The translations under genes and the position numbers were made by a program. A model generated the notes under the pieces. It was not told the origin of the DNA and did not search any database. It saw only the letters and a program-made list of their open reading frames with translations. This document shows, piece by piece, positions 24,793 to 32,611 of a stretch of DNA of 36,874 bases (position 1 is the stretch's first letter; every line of letters starts with the position of its first letter). The DNA is from Deltaproteobacteria bacterium (GTDB lineage Bacteria > Bdellovibrionota_B > Oligoflexia > Oligoflexales > Bog-1112): the NCBI GenBank assembly GCA_023250635.1, contig JAHFAI010000018.1, forward strand, positions 1 to 36,874, in the 5' to 3' direction.

Positions 24793-26886
24793 ATGGCAAA
24801 TATAAGTGATGTAACTTCATTACTGGTAGATGCAGCTGGATATCGCAAAAGCTTTATTATGGTGAGCGCAATAAAGCTCGATATTTTTACCATTCTTGAA
24901 CGCTTAGCCCCTTTATCATTACAAGGTCTCGCAGCAGAGCTCAGTATAAGTCTGCGTAGCACGGCTAAGCTGATCAGCGGGCTGCTGGCACTCAAGCTGG
25001 TGGAGCAGGTGGATACCGCACAGTATCGTAATAGTGCCACCGCCCGAGAATATCTTGTTCGCGGCTCCCGCAGCTATCTTGGTGAGAGTATCCGCACCCT
25101 GCATAGACTCGGCAGCAGCACCTGGGCCGAGCTCGAGCAGACGCTCACCACGGGGGAACCCCAGGCACGGCAACGCACCGATCAAGCCAACGCAGAATTT
25201 TGGCAGGACTTGGTTACCGCTATTCGCCCTATGAGTATCAAGGCGGCTGAAGCTGCGGCTGAGCTTCTTGGCCATCACCCCATGGGCCGTATTCTCGATC
25301 TTGGCGGTGGCTCTGGGGTATTTGGAGGCAGCTTACTGGCACGTTTCCCCGAGGCGCAGGTGCTGCAAGTGGACTGGGCAGCATGTAATCGGGTGGCTGA
25401 GGACTTTAATCAGCAGTATGTGACTGAAAAGCGTTTCAGCACCTGCGATGGTGATTTGTTCGTAGATCAGCTGTGGCACAGTCATGGCCCCTTTGATCTC
25501 GTCATCCTCTCGCATCTTCTCCACCAGGAGTCCCCCGAGCGCATTGGTGAACTGATGGATAAAATTAGCTCGGCCCTACGCCCCAGCGGACTGATTCTGA
25601 TTAATGAGTATGTGCTTGATGAAGATAAGAGTACGCCTCCTTATAGCCTCATCTTTGATCTCAGTATGCTGCTGCAAAATCACGGGGGAGGCGCCTATAC
25701 CCTCAGCGAGTTGCGAGGATTTCTCAAAGCCATCGGTCATGATATTCTTAGGGTTTACGACGAGCTCCCTCCTGCTACGCTGGTGCTTTCTCAAGCAGCT
25801 GCCCTCACCCCCCCCTGGGTGGCCATGCCTGCTTCGTTTCGCGCCCAGCGCTGGCAGCAGCTGAGCACTGCCGAGCGGCGCTCTCTGCTCGCTCGCCTTC
25901 TCGGTGCTCAGTTACGTTTTGCGGCAGAAAACAGCCCCTATTGGCGGCGCATGCTCCCCCACGCGTTAGTGCAGGGGGGGAGCTGTAGCAGTGAGCTCTT
26001 TGCTGAGCTGCCCCTGATCAGTAAGGAAGCACTCCGCCTTATTCCTGCCGAGGACTTAGTCAGCGCTTCCGCTCAGCCTTTTTATCTGGTGCGTTCGTCG
26101 TCGGGGACCAGCGGCATGCCTGTACCCGTGTACTGGAGTGCGGGGGATTGGCAGGCAGCTATTGAGACCTCTGTGCGATTTATTGCCAATGGAGAGGAAC
26201 TCAGGGGAGCAAAGATATGGAATGGCTATCATCAGGGCCATGTGGCAGGACCGGTTTTTGATGGGATTATTCGTGCGCTTGGCGCCACCCCGATTCCTCG
26301 TCATTTTAATCATGGCGATCGGGAGGCCATAAGTGCCATGGCTCATGCTGGAGTTAGGGCTCTGGTGCTTCCTCCCTGCTCGGCTGGACAAAAAGGGGGG
26401 AGTTTAGAAGATTTACTTGCTGCCTCGCCGCATTTTTTGCGCGAGCTCGGTATTCATACCCTGTGGGTATCAAGTACCGAACTCACCGCGGAACTACTGG
26501 CCGAAGTAGAAGAACTCGGGGTGAAGCAGGTCGTTAATTTTTATGGGGGCAGCGAGGCCTTACCCACCGCAATTTCTTGCGGCGTCGATCCCCTGAGTTT
26601 TCATCTCGCTGAGGGTCATGTGTTTGTAGAGGTACTGGGGGAGGAGGGAAAACCGGTAGCTTCCGGGGAACGGGGGCAAATCGTGGTTAGTCGGATCGGC
26701 TCCGAGAGTGGGAAGGGAATTGCACCGTTAACGGGGACCATGTTGTTTCGTTATCAGGTGGGCGATACCGCTGAATACTGCACCATACCCTGTAGTTGTG
26801 GCATCAGCAGTCCAAAAATTCGCAAGCTGCAGAGGATAGCCACTCCTACGGAGGACTATCATGGGGGCTGTGAAAAATGGGAGTAA
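24793..26886 (+). CDS. Methyltransferase fused to PaaK/LuxE-like adenylate-forming domain
   Basis: 697 residues, two enzymes in one chain. Residues 1-95 form a winged-helix dimerisation domain and 100-335 a SAM methyltransferase of the hydroxyindole/acetylserotonin O-methyltransferase type (ILDLGGGSGVFGG at about 167-179; LSHLLHQESPER as the region of the usual catalytic His). From about 345, SQLRFAAENSPYWRRM-type sequence begins an adenylating domain: P-loop SSSGTSGMP (435-443), YGGSEALP (584-591), FRYQVGDTAEY (652-662) and a CSCG pair. The normal PaaK C-terminal lid of about 100 residues is missing; the chain ends with a flexible tail carrying Cys693. LuxE is also lidless and is acylated on a near-C-terminal Cys. 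The stop overlaps the next ATG by 10 bp. ATG 24793 chosen over TTG 24766. Confidence 0.82.
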   Translation: MANISDVTSLLVDAAGYRKSFIMVSAIKLDIFTILERLAPLSLQGLAAELSISLRSTAKLISGLLALKLVEQVDTAQYRNSATAREYLVRGSRSYLGESIRTLHRLGSSTWAELEQTLTTGEPQARQRTDQANAEFWQDLVTAIRPMSIKAAEAAAELLGHHPMGRILDLGGGSGVFGGSLLARFPEAQVLQVDWAACNRVAEDFNQQYVTEKRFSTCDGDLFVDQLWHSHGPFDLVILSHLLHQESPERIGELMDKISSALRPSGLILINEYVLDEDKSTPPYSLIFDLSMLLQNHGGGAYTLSELRGFLKAIGHDILRVYDELPPATLVLSQAAALTPPWVAMPASFRAQRWQQLSTAERRSLLARLLGAQLRFAAENSPYWRRMLPHALVQGGSCSSELFAELPLISKEALRLIPAEDLVSASAQPFYLVRSSSGTSGMPVPVYWSAGDWQAAIETSVRFIANGEELRGAKIWNGYHQGHVAGPVFDGIIRALGATPIPRHFNHGDREAISAMAHAGVRALVLPPCSAGQKGGSLEDLLAASPHFLRELGIHTLWVSSTELTAELLAEVEELGVKQVVNFYGGSEALPTAISCGVDPLSFHLAEGHVFVEVLGEEGKPVASGERGQIVVSRIGSESGKGIAPLTGTMLFRYQVGDTAEYCTIPCSCGISSPKIRKLQRIATPTEDYHGGCEKWE

Positions 26887-28298
26887 TCACCAGCCTGCCT
26901 CTTTATATTGCTGGCGAGAGCTTGGATGCCCAGGGTGAATCACCAACGATTAATTCTCTCGATGGTTCTCAGACGCTGCGGGTGCGTACGACGAGCGCTG
27001 GAGAACTGCGTCGAGCCCTGCGTTTTGCTGCCCAAAGTCAGGAGTATTTGGCAACGACTACTATGGCTGAGCGCATCGCGGTAGCTCGCTTAGTAATGAG
27101 GGAATATCGCCACTATGCTGAGGAGGTGGTTTGGGGGCTGGGGAAATTTCGTGGTATTGTCAGCGGAGATTGTCGCTGGATGATTAAGCTCCTTGGGCAG
27201 TGGGCGGATGAGCTAGAGGCTTTTGTTGCTGCGGTGTGGCAGTTGGATCAGGATTTTTCCCGCCAGATAATCCAGGGAAGACAACGGCTCGCTCAGCTGA
27301 GCTATCGCTCCAAAGGTTTTGCTGCTTTTTACAGTGCTGCGACCATGGATGGCCCCCCGCTTATTGCTGCCTTGTGCCACGGTATTCTTTCGGGTACCCA
27401 CCTCATTGTTCGTCCCAGTTGGCGAGATACGGTTACGCATTTTATGTTTGCATTGCTCGACCAGCATCAACTTGGTCGTTATGCCCAGCTGGTACGCTGG
27501 CCCTCTGTTTCCCCTCAGAGTTCGAGTCTCAATCAGCAGCTCATAGTCCATTCCCCTCAGGCTATGATTTTTTGTACCGATCTAAGCTTTGCTCGCCTAG
27601 CAGCGGAGGCTGGTTTGACCACAGTTGCAGCAATCAACGCGAAGATGAAGAAATATGGTACGGGTCTGCCCCTGGTTATTGTGACCGAACATTGCAATCT
27701 CGTGGAGGCAGCAGAAAAAATTGTGCGTGGTGCCTGCCTGGGCAACGGCAAATTTTGCCTCTCTCATGGGCCGGTTCTGGTAGCACAAAGCGTCTATAGC
27801 GCCTTTAAACAACTAGTTATCGCTCTGGCCGAGGCGAGGAGGCTTGAGCAAGGGGAGGAATCAGGAAAGTGGGATCCCGAGGAACTGCCTCTTCTGGCTC
27901 GGCAGCTTGCTCGTTTTGGGGGGACTCTTGCTGCGGGGAAGATTGGTGTTGAGCATATGGATCTGCTTATTGTAAGCGAGGTTTCACCCCATTCGCCCTG
28001 CTTATGGGAGGAATTTTCGGGGACCTACTTGGCATTAATTGCCTACCAGCATGCCGGCGAGGCTTGTGCTATAGCCCAACGCAGTCTGGGTCATAACCAG
28101 CGAGAAGCCTGGACTGCGGTGAATGTCTTTGGTAACGCCCAGGAATTTCGCGAATTTGCTGAGACAATTGCTAGTTATAGCTTTGTCGCGGGTGGAATCA
28201 CCGCAATTCCGCAGTTTCTCTTGCCCCATCAGGGCAGCTATTTTGCCCTTGATTTGATGAGACGTCATTGTCAGGAGAGTCAAGAACATGCCGGCTAA
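26877..28298 (+). CDS. Aldehyde dehydrogenase superfamily / LuxC-like acyl reductase
   Basis: 473 residues of the ALDH fold. The active-site segment is IVRGACLGNGKFCLSHGPVLV, with Cys294 at the position of the catalytic nucleophile. The preceding KYGTGLPLVIV matches the strand that usually carries the general-base Glu (ELGGK...), but that Glu is absent, which favours an acyl-transferring reductase over a classical dehydrogenase. Other ALDH landmarks are HGILSGTHLIVRPSW and a C-terminal GGITAIPQ. Length is close to LuxC (about 480). It overlaps both neighbours (10 and 11 bp), so all are translated together. The likely job is to take an acyl group from the adjacent ligase and reduce it to an aldehyde or ketone precursor; this is inference. 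Confidence 0.72.
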   Translation: MGVITSLPLYIAGESLDAQGESPTINSLDGSQTLRVRTTSAGELRRALRFAAQSQEYLATTTMAERIAVARLVMREYRHYAEEVVWGLGKFRGIVSGDCRWMIKLLGQWADELEAFVAAVWQLDQDFSRQIIQGRQRLAQLSYRSKGFAAFYSAATMDGPPLIAALCHGILSGTHLIVRPSWRDTVTHFMFALLDQHQLGRYAQLVRWPSVSPQSSSLNQQLIVHSPQAMIFCTDLSFARLAAEAGLTTVAAINAKMKKYGTGLPLVIVTEHCNLVEAAEKIVRGACLGNGKFCLSHGPVLVAQSVYSAFKQLVIALAEARRLEQGEESGKWDPEELPLLARQLARFGGTLAAGKIGVEHMDLLIVSEVSPHSPCLWEEFSGTYLALIAYQHAGEACAIAQRSLGHNQREAWTAVNVFGNAQEFREFAETIASYSFVAGGITAIPQFLLPHQGSYFALDLMRRHCQESQEHAG

Positions 28299-29751
28299 AG
28301 AAAATCTTAACCGACAATTTAACCAGTGGATTGATAAATTTGAGTCTTTGTTTACCAATTCCCAAGATATTATGAATTTGTTTTCGTTGAGTCAGCGCAA
28401 AATTTTGCGGTGGAACCCCCAGGCGGCGATTTCCATGGGCTATACCCGGGAAGAACTCGAGCGCCTCCCGGTGGAAGAGCTTTATCCACCGGAAGAACTC
28501 GCTAAATTGGGCGATACCTTCGCCATCTTGATGGAAAAAGGTTTTTCTGAAGCCAAGCAAAAGATCTACAATAGCAAAAAAGAACTACGGGATATTTGGA
28601 TACGCTCCTTTGTGATTCAATATGAGCCGGAGATCCTCTGTCTCGTACACACCATCGATATAACCGAAGAAAAAGAAAAAGAACGCCAGCAGCTCAAAGA
28701 GACTCGTCTTGCCGCACTTGGTGAGGCTTCGGCATCCTTAGCTCACGAGATCAATAACGCCCTGCAAGGCATTCAGTTCAATCTTTACCTGCTGAAAGAC
28801 GAAGCCCGTAAAGCACTACCGGCTTCAGGCTTTGCTCGCCTTGATAAAATAGAAAGCAATCTAGCTCATATCGAGGCAGTTATTCGCAATGTGCAAAACT
28901 ACACCCATGTCTCAGAAAGTAGCAAAGCCTATACTTTTGTCTCTTCTCTGGTGGACAGTGCTTTGCAGATACTTGAGGGTTATCTCGACAGCCGGCAAAT
29001 AGAGGTACAGCAGGAGTTAGCTAAAAATCTTCCGCCTCTATGGATTAATGGCAATCAGCTGGTACAAGTCCTTCTGGTGCTGATCAAGAACGCCGCCCAA
29101 GCCATGGTCAATACTTCCAGTAAGGTGTTGGGCATTAGCAGCGAGGTAGTAGCGGGGGAACTAGTGCTTCGGGTTAAGGATAGTGGCTGCGGTATTCCCC
29201 GTGAGGCTCACGGTAAGTTGTTTAGTAGTTTTGTCACTACCAAACGAGCAGGAGTGGGTCTCGGGCTGGGCTTAGCGGTCGCTAAAAAACTAGCAGCAGT
29301 AAATAAGGTAAGCTTAAGCTTTACTTCCGTCGTTGGTCAGGGGACGGAATTTTCTCTGTTGTTTCCCCCGAGCCTGACGGCCAGCGCTCAGGCGCTGCTG
29401 GTTCTGTATGTGGATGATAAGGAAAGTTTAGCAGAGTCGAGCGAGGAAGCTCTAGCTCGCCACTCTTTGCTGGTGATTAAAGCCCAAACCGCGCGCGAGG
29501 CCCTCAGGATTCTCTCGCATAATCGGGTTGCGCTGCTGCTTGCCGGGGAGAACATGTACCCTCTTTCAGGGATCGACTTTCTCCGTGAGGCCCGGGCGCT
29601 GCATCAGGGGCCTATGGTGCTGTTACGCGAGGAGGGCTGCGGTGAAGATGAGCAACTGCAGCTTAGCCAAGGGCTGGAGGTAAAGGTGCGCTCCTATCCT
29701 CGCAGTGAAGAAGCGTGGGTGAAGGAGATCCTACGATGCATAAAACTCTAA
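28288..29751 (+). CDS. Soluble PAS histidine kinase with degenerate C-terminal receiver
   Basis: 487 residues, no membrane helix. A PAS sensor occupies about 15-125 (ILRWNPQAAISMGYTREELERLPVEELYPPEE). The HisKA motif is SLAHEINNALQGI with phospho-acceptor His153. The HATPase has N-box LVLIKNAAQAM, G1 DSGCGIP and G2 GVGLGLGLAVAKKL. Residues 370-487 are receiver-like (LYVDDKESLAESSEEAL), but the phospho-Asp strand reads LLLAGENMYPLSG: Gly replaces Asp, so it cannot be phosphorylated normally. It overlaps the reductase gene upstream by 11 bp and the response-regulator gene downstream by 16 bp. It likely senses a cytoplasmic ligand, perhaps the product of the two preceding enzymes. Confidence 0.92.
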   Translation: MPAKENLNRQFNQWIDKFESLFTNSQDIMNLFSLSQRKILRWNPQAAISMGYTREELERLPVEELYPPEELAKLGDTFAILMEKGFSEAKQKIYNSKKELRDIWIRSFVIQYEPEILCLVHTIDITEEKEKERQQLKETRLAALGEASASLAHEINNALQGIQFNLYLLKDEARKALPASGFARLDKIESNLAHIEAVIRNVQNYTHVSESSKAYTFVSSLVDSALQILEGYLDSRQIEVQQELAKNLPPLWINGNQLVQVLLVLIKNAAQAMVNTSSKVLGISSEVVAGELVLRVKDSGCGIPREAHGKLFSSFVTTKRAGVGLGLGLAVAKKLAAVNKVSLSFTSVVGQGTEFSLLFPPSLTASAQALLVLYVDDKESLAESSEEALARHSLLVIKAQTAREALRILSHNRVALLLAGENMYPLSGIDFLREARALHQGPMVLLREEGCGEDEQLQLSQGLEVKVRSYPRSEEAWVKEILRCIKL

Positions 29752-30113
29752 ATGGTACCCGAATTCTCGTGGTGGATGACAGCGATGATCTGCGCGAGAC
29801 CCTGGCCTTTGTGCTCAGCAAAGCTGGTGCAGAGGTAGATACCGCAGCTGATGGTATGCAGGCAATCAGCAAGGCCCAGGCAGCTACCTACCAGATGATT
29901 ATTCTCGATGTGCGCATGCCGGGCTTGGATGGTCATGCTACCGCTGAGAGAATTAGCGCGGCGAGCTGCGAGAATGAGAAACCGATTTTTATCGCTTTGA
30001 GCGGAGAGCAAAGGGGGGGCGGGGAATTCCCCTTTGCTCTCTGGCTGCACAAACCAATAAAACCCCAAACCTTGCTGCAAAGTATTATTGCAGCGCTTCC
30101 TGGAGCAGGATAA
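29736..30113 (+). CDS. Single-domain response regulator (CheY-like)
   Basis: 125 residues, receiver only. The acidic pair is in LVVDDSDD, the phospho-acceptor Asp58 in MIILDVRMPGLDG, Ser89 in FIALSGE and Lys106 in LHKPIKP: all functional positions kept. There is no output domain, so it acts by protein contact or in a phosphorelay. AAGGAG lies 8 bp before the ATG at 29736, inside the kinase gene. Its 3' end overlaps the 3' end of thrS (minus strand) by 29 bp. It is the fourth gene of the methyltransferase-reductase-kinase operon and the expected phosphate target of that kinase. Confidence 0.92.
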   Translation: MHKTLNGTRILVVDDSDDLRETLAFVLSKAGAEVDTAADGMQAISKAQAATYQMIILDVRMPGLDGHATAERISAASCENEKPIFIALSGEQRGGGEFPFALWLHKPIKPQTLLQSIIAALPGAG

Positions 30114-31995
30114 TAAACTGCTCCACCGTCATCGGGGTGAGCTGCTTACCGCTTGAGTGGCGAGGACTGATGGTGCCATTGCTGACTTCTTGATCACCGA
30201 GGACAATCATATAAGGATACTTATTCACCTGGGCTTCGCGAATTTTATAGCCTAATTTCTCGTTGCGGGTATCTAAGGCACCGCGTATGCCTGCGGCACT
30301 GAGCTGATCATAGACCTTCTGGGCATAGGCTTCATGGGCCTGGCCTATGGTTATAATCTGGGCCTGGAGTGGAGCAATCCATAAAGGAAAATGTCCGGCG
30401 CAGTTTTCGATAAAGATCCCCATAAAGCGCTCAACACTGCCCAAAACCGCACGATGGATCATCACTGGACGACGTTGCTCGTTTTCCTTACTCACGTAGG
30501 ACAGCTCGAAGCGTTCCGGCATGGAGAAATCAAGCTGGATAGTCCCGCACTGCCAACTGCGGCCAATGGCGTCGACAAGATGAAAGTCGATTTTTGGGCC
30601 GTAAAAAGCGCCATCACCAGGGTTGAGTTTGTAAAGTTTACCCGATTGCTCAAGAGCATTTTTTAGGGCTAATTCGGCTTTTTCCCAGACCTCGAGCTCG
30701 CCAATATATTTGTCGGGACGGGTGGAGAGCTCCATATGGTACTGCTCAAAGCCCAGCCCCCGATAGACCTCCTCGATTTGGGTGAGCAACATGGTGATCA
30801 TGGGCAAAACATCTTCTGCTTGGCAGAATAAATGGGCATCGTCTTGCACGAAACTTCGTACTCGAAACAAACCACCGACTACGCCGCTTTTTTCATGGCG
30901 ATGGACTCGCCCAAATTCCGCGATTTTGAAGGGCAACTCACGATAGCTCTTGGCACGATTTTTATAGACCAGACAATGGCCTGGACAGTTCATTGGTTTG
31001 ATAGCGGCAAGATGGTCGTCCACCTTGGTGAAATACATATTTTCACGGTAGTTATCGTAGTGACCACTCTTATGCCAGAGGTCAACGGACATCATCAGGG
31101 GGGTATTGACCTCTTGAAAACCGTATTTTTCGTTGCTGCGGCGCATAAAGCTAACCAGCTGTTGAAAAATAAATGCCCCGCGAGGGTGAAAGAAGGGGTG
31201 GGCTGTGGCCTCACTATGAAAACTAAAGAGATCCAGTTGTTTACCGATGACACGGTGATCACGGCGCTTTGCCTCTTCGAGACGTTCGAGATACGCTGCT
31301 AGGTCCTGTTTATTTGCCCAGGCGGTACCGTAGATGCGGGTTAACATAGTTTTGCTAGAATCTCCGCGCCAATAAGCACCGGCAACGGAGGTCAACTTAA
31401 AGATCCCCAAAAACTTGGTGGTAGGAACGTGCGGTCCACGACAAAGATCCATCCACTGACCTATTTTATAGGTGCTAATGGACTCGCTTGCGGGGATGGC
31501 GCTGATAATCTCTTCTTTGTAAGTTTCGCCGAGCTGTTGAAACGCTTGGTAGGCATCATTACGGCTATAGACTTCACGGACGACGGGAGGAGCTGCTGCA
31601 ATAATTCCTTTCATCTCGCCTTCCATAAGGGCGAGATCGTTCTCTCCGATTTTCACTCCCTCAGGTAATTCAATATCATAGAAAAACCCGTCTTTGATCA
31701 CCGGACCAATAGCAACCTTAGCCGTGGGCCAGAGTTTTTTTACGGCCATGGCTAACACATGGGCGGTGGAATGACGGATTATTTCTAATCCCTCGGGTGA
31801 ATCTTTGGTCACAAACTGCAGGCTGCAGGAGCTGGCGCAGGGGAGGGAAATATCGTGGAGGGTTTCTCCTACTTTTGCGGCGAGGCTCGCTTGGGCAAGA
31901 CGAGGAGAGATGCTGCTGGCAATGGCAAAAAAGCTGGTGCCGGCAGCGAAGTTCTTAGTAGCTCCGTCAGGGAAAGTAATAATGATCTCATTCAT
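30085..31995 (-). CDS. thrS: Threonyl-tRNA synthetase
   Basis: 636 residues, class II synthetase, close to the E. coli length of 642. The N-terminal TGS domain (ITFPDGATKNFAAG) is followed by the editing domain with HSTAHVLAMAVKKLWP (His pairs for Ser-tRNA removal). The catalytic core has motif 2 FRVRSFVQDDAHLFC, the zinc cysteine in IKPMNCPGHCLVYK, and motif 3 near GSVERFMGIFIE. The C-terminal anticodon domain holds GYKIREAQVNKYPYMIVLGDQEV. The chosen ATG at 31995 begins the conserved TGS sequence; the frame upstream to 32112 overlaps the NYN gene. It follows the NYN gene by 16 bp, so it is the third gene of sppA-NYN-thrS. Confidence 0.97.
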   Translation of the reverse strand: MNEIIITFPDGATKNFAAGTSFFAIASSISPRLAQASLAAKVGETLHDISLPCASSCSLQFVTKDSPEGLEIIRHSTAHVLAMAVKKLWPTAKVAIGPVIKDGFFYDIELPEGVKIGENDLALMEGEMKGIIAAAPPVVREVYSRNDAYQAFQQLGETYKEEIISAIPASESISTYKIGQWMDLCRGPHVPTTKFLGIFKLTSVAGAYWRGDSSKTMLTRIYGTAWANKQDLAAYLERLEEAKRRDHRVIGKQLDLFSFHSEATAHPFFHPRGAFIFQQLVSFMRRSNEKYGFQEVNTPLMMSVDLWHKSGHYDNYRENMYFTKVDDHLAAIKPMNCPGHCLVYKNRAKSYRELPFKIAEFGRVHRHEKSGVVGGLFRVRSFVQDDAHLFCQAEDVLPMITMLLTQIEEVYRGLGFEQYHMELSTRPDKYIGELEVWEKAELALKNALEQSGKLYKLNPGDGAFYGPKIDFHLVDAIGRSWQCGTIQLDFSMPERFELSYVSKENEQRRPVMIHRAVLGSVERFMGIFIENCAGHFPLWIAPLQAQIITIGQAHEAYAQKVYDQLSAAGIRGALDTRNEKLGYKIREAQVNKYPYMIVLGDQEVSNGTISPRHSSGKQLTPMTVEQFIILLQEALQ

Positions 31996-32011
31996 AGCAG
32001 CTGGTCTCACC

Positions 32012-32593
32012 TTAGCGAAGTGGAGTTCTCTTTTTATTATTATTGTTGGGCTTATTGCTCGAAGAGGATTGCGGTCGTCGCGGAATCTTGCGTTTTGCTC
32101 CCGGCAGCACAAACCAATCTTCGTGGGTCAAGCGATGGAAGTAATGACTTTCTTCAATCAAAATCTGGGCGGTGGTTTCGGCTACTGCAGCTATTTCGAC
32201 CCGCACTCCCTCAAATTTGAGGTGACGAATTAACTCAATATAATCGGAGTCACCCGACATGATGATAATGGTATCTACTTTTGAGGCAAGTTGGGTGGCC
32301 ATAATGCTGAGGGGAATATCCGCTGATTTATGACAGGGGACCACTGAGCCGTAAAAATAATTGTGCAGGCGTTCGGCGAGCTTCGAAGAAATACGCTGGC
32401 CTTCGCGAAAGTAGACCAGGCGATTGAGGCCGCGAGTTTCTAATAAACGGGGAATAATCACGTCGAAGTTGAGCATCGCTCCTTCTTCTCCAGTGATTGA
32501 GTGGAGGCTGCGTTCGATGTTGTTGCCATCGATCAAAACAGCAACCGATTGGCTGATGGTTATTTTAGTTGCGGTGAATTCTGCTGCACCCAT
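32012..32593 (-). CDS. NYN-domain (LabA/DUF88-like) protein, probable ribonuclease
   Basis: 193 residues. The NYN/PIN-like nuclease fold shows AVLIDGNNIE (Asp22), KSADIPLSIMATQLA (Asp92) and IIIMSGDSDYIELIRHL (Asp115, Asp117), a set of acidic residues that would hold a metal. Residues 164-193 are a basic, Ser/Asn-rich tail (KRKIPRRPQSSSSNKPNNNN...) suited to RNA binding. Family members cleave or process RNA. It has GGAG 7 bp before the ATG and lies between sppA and thrS on one strand, spaced 18 and 16 bp. The target RNA is unknown. Confidence 0.85.
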   Translation of the reverse strand: MGAAEFTATKITISQSVAVLIDGNNIERSLHSITGEEGAMLNFDVIIPRLLETRGLNRLVYFREGQRISSKLAERLHNYFYGSVVPCHKSADIPLSIMATQLASKVDTIIIMSGDSDYIELIRHLKFEGVRVEIAAVAETTAQILIEESHYFHRLTHEDWFVLPGAKRKIPRRPQSSSSNKPNNNNKKRTPLR

Positions 32594-32611
32594 AAGGGAG
32601 CTCCATAATAA

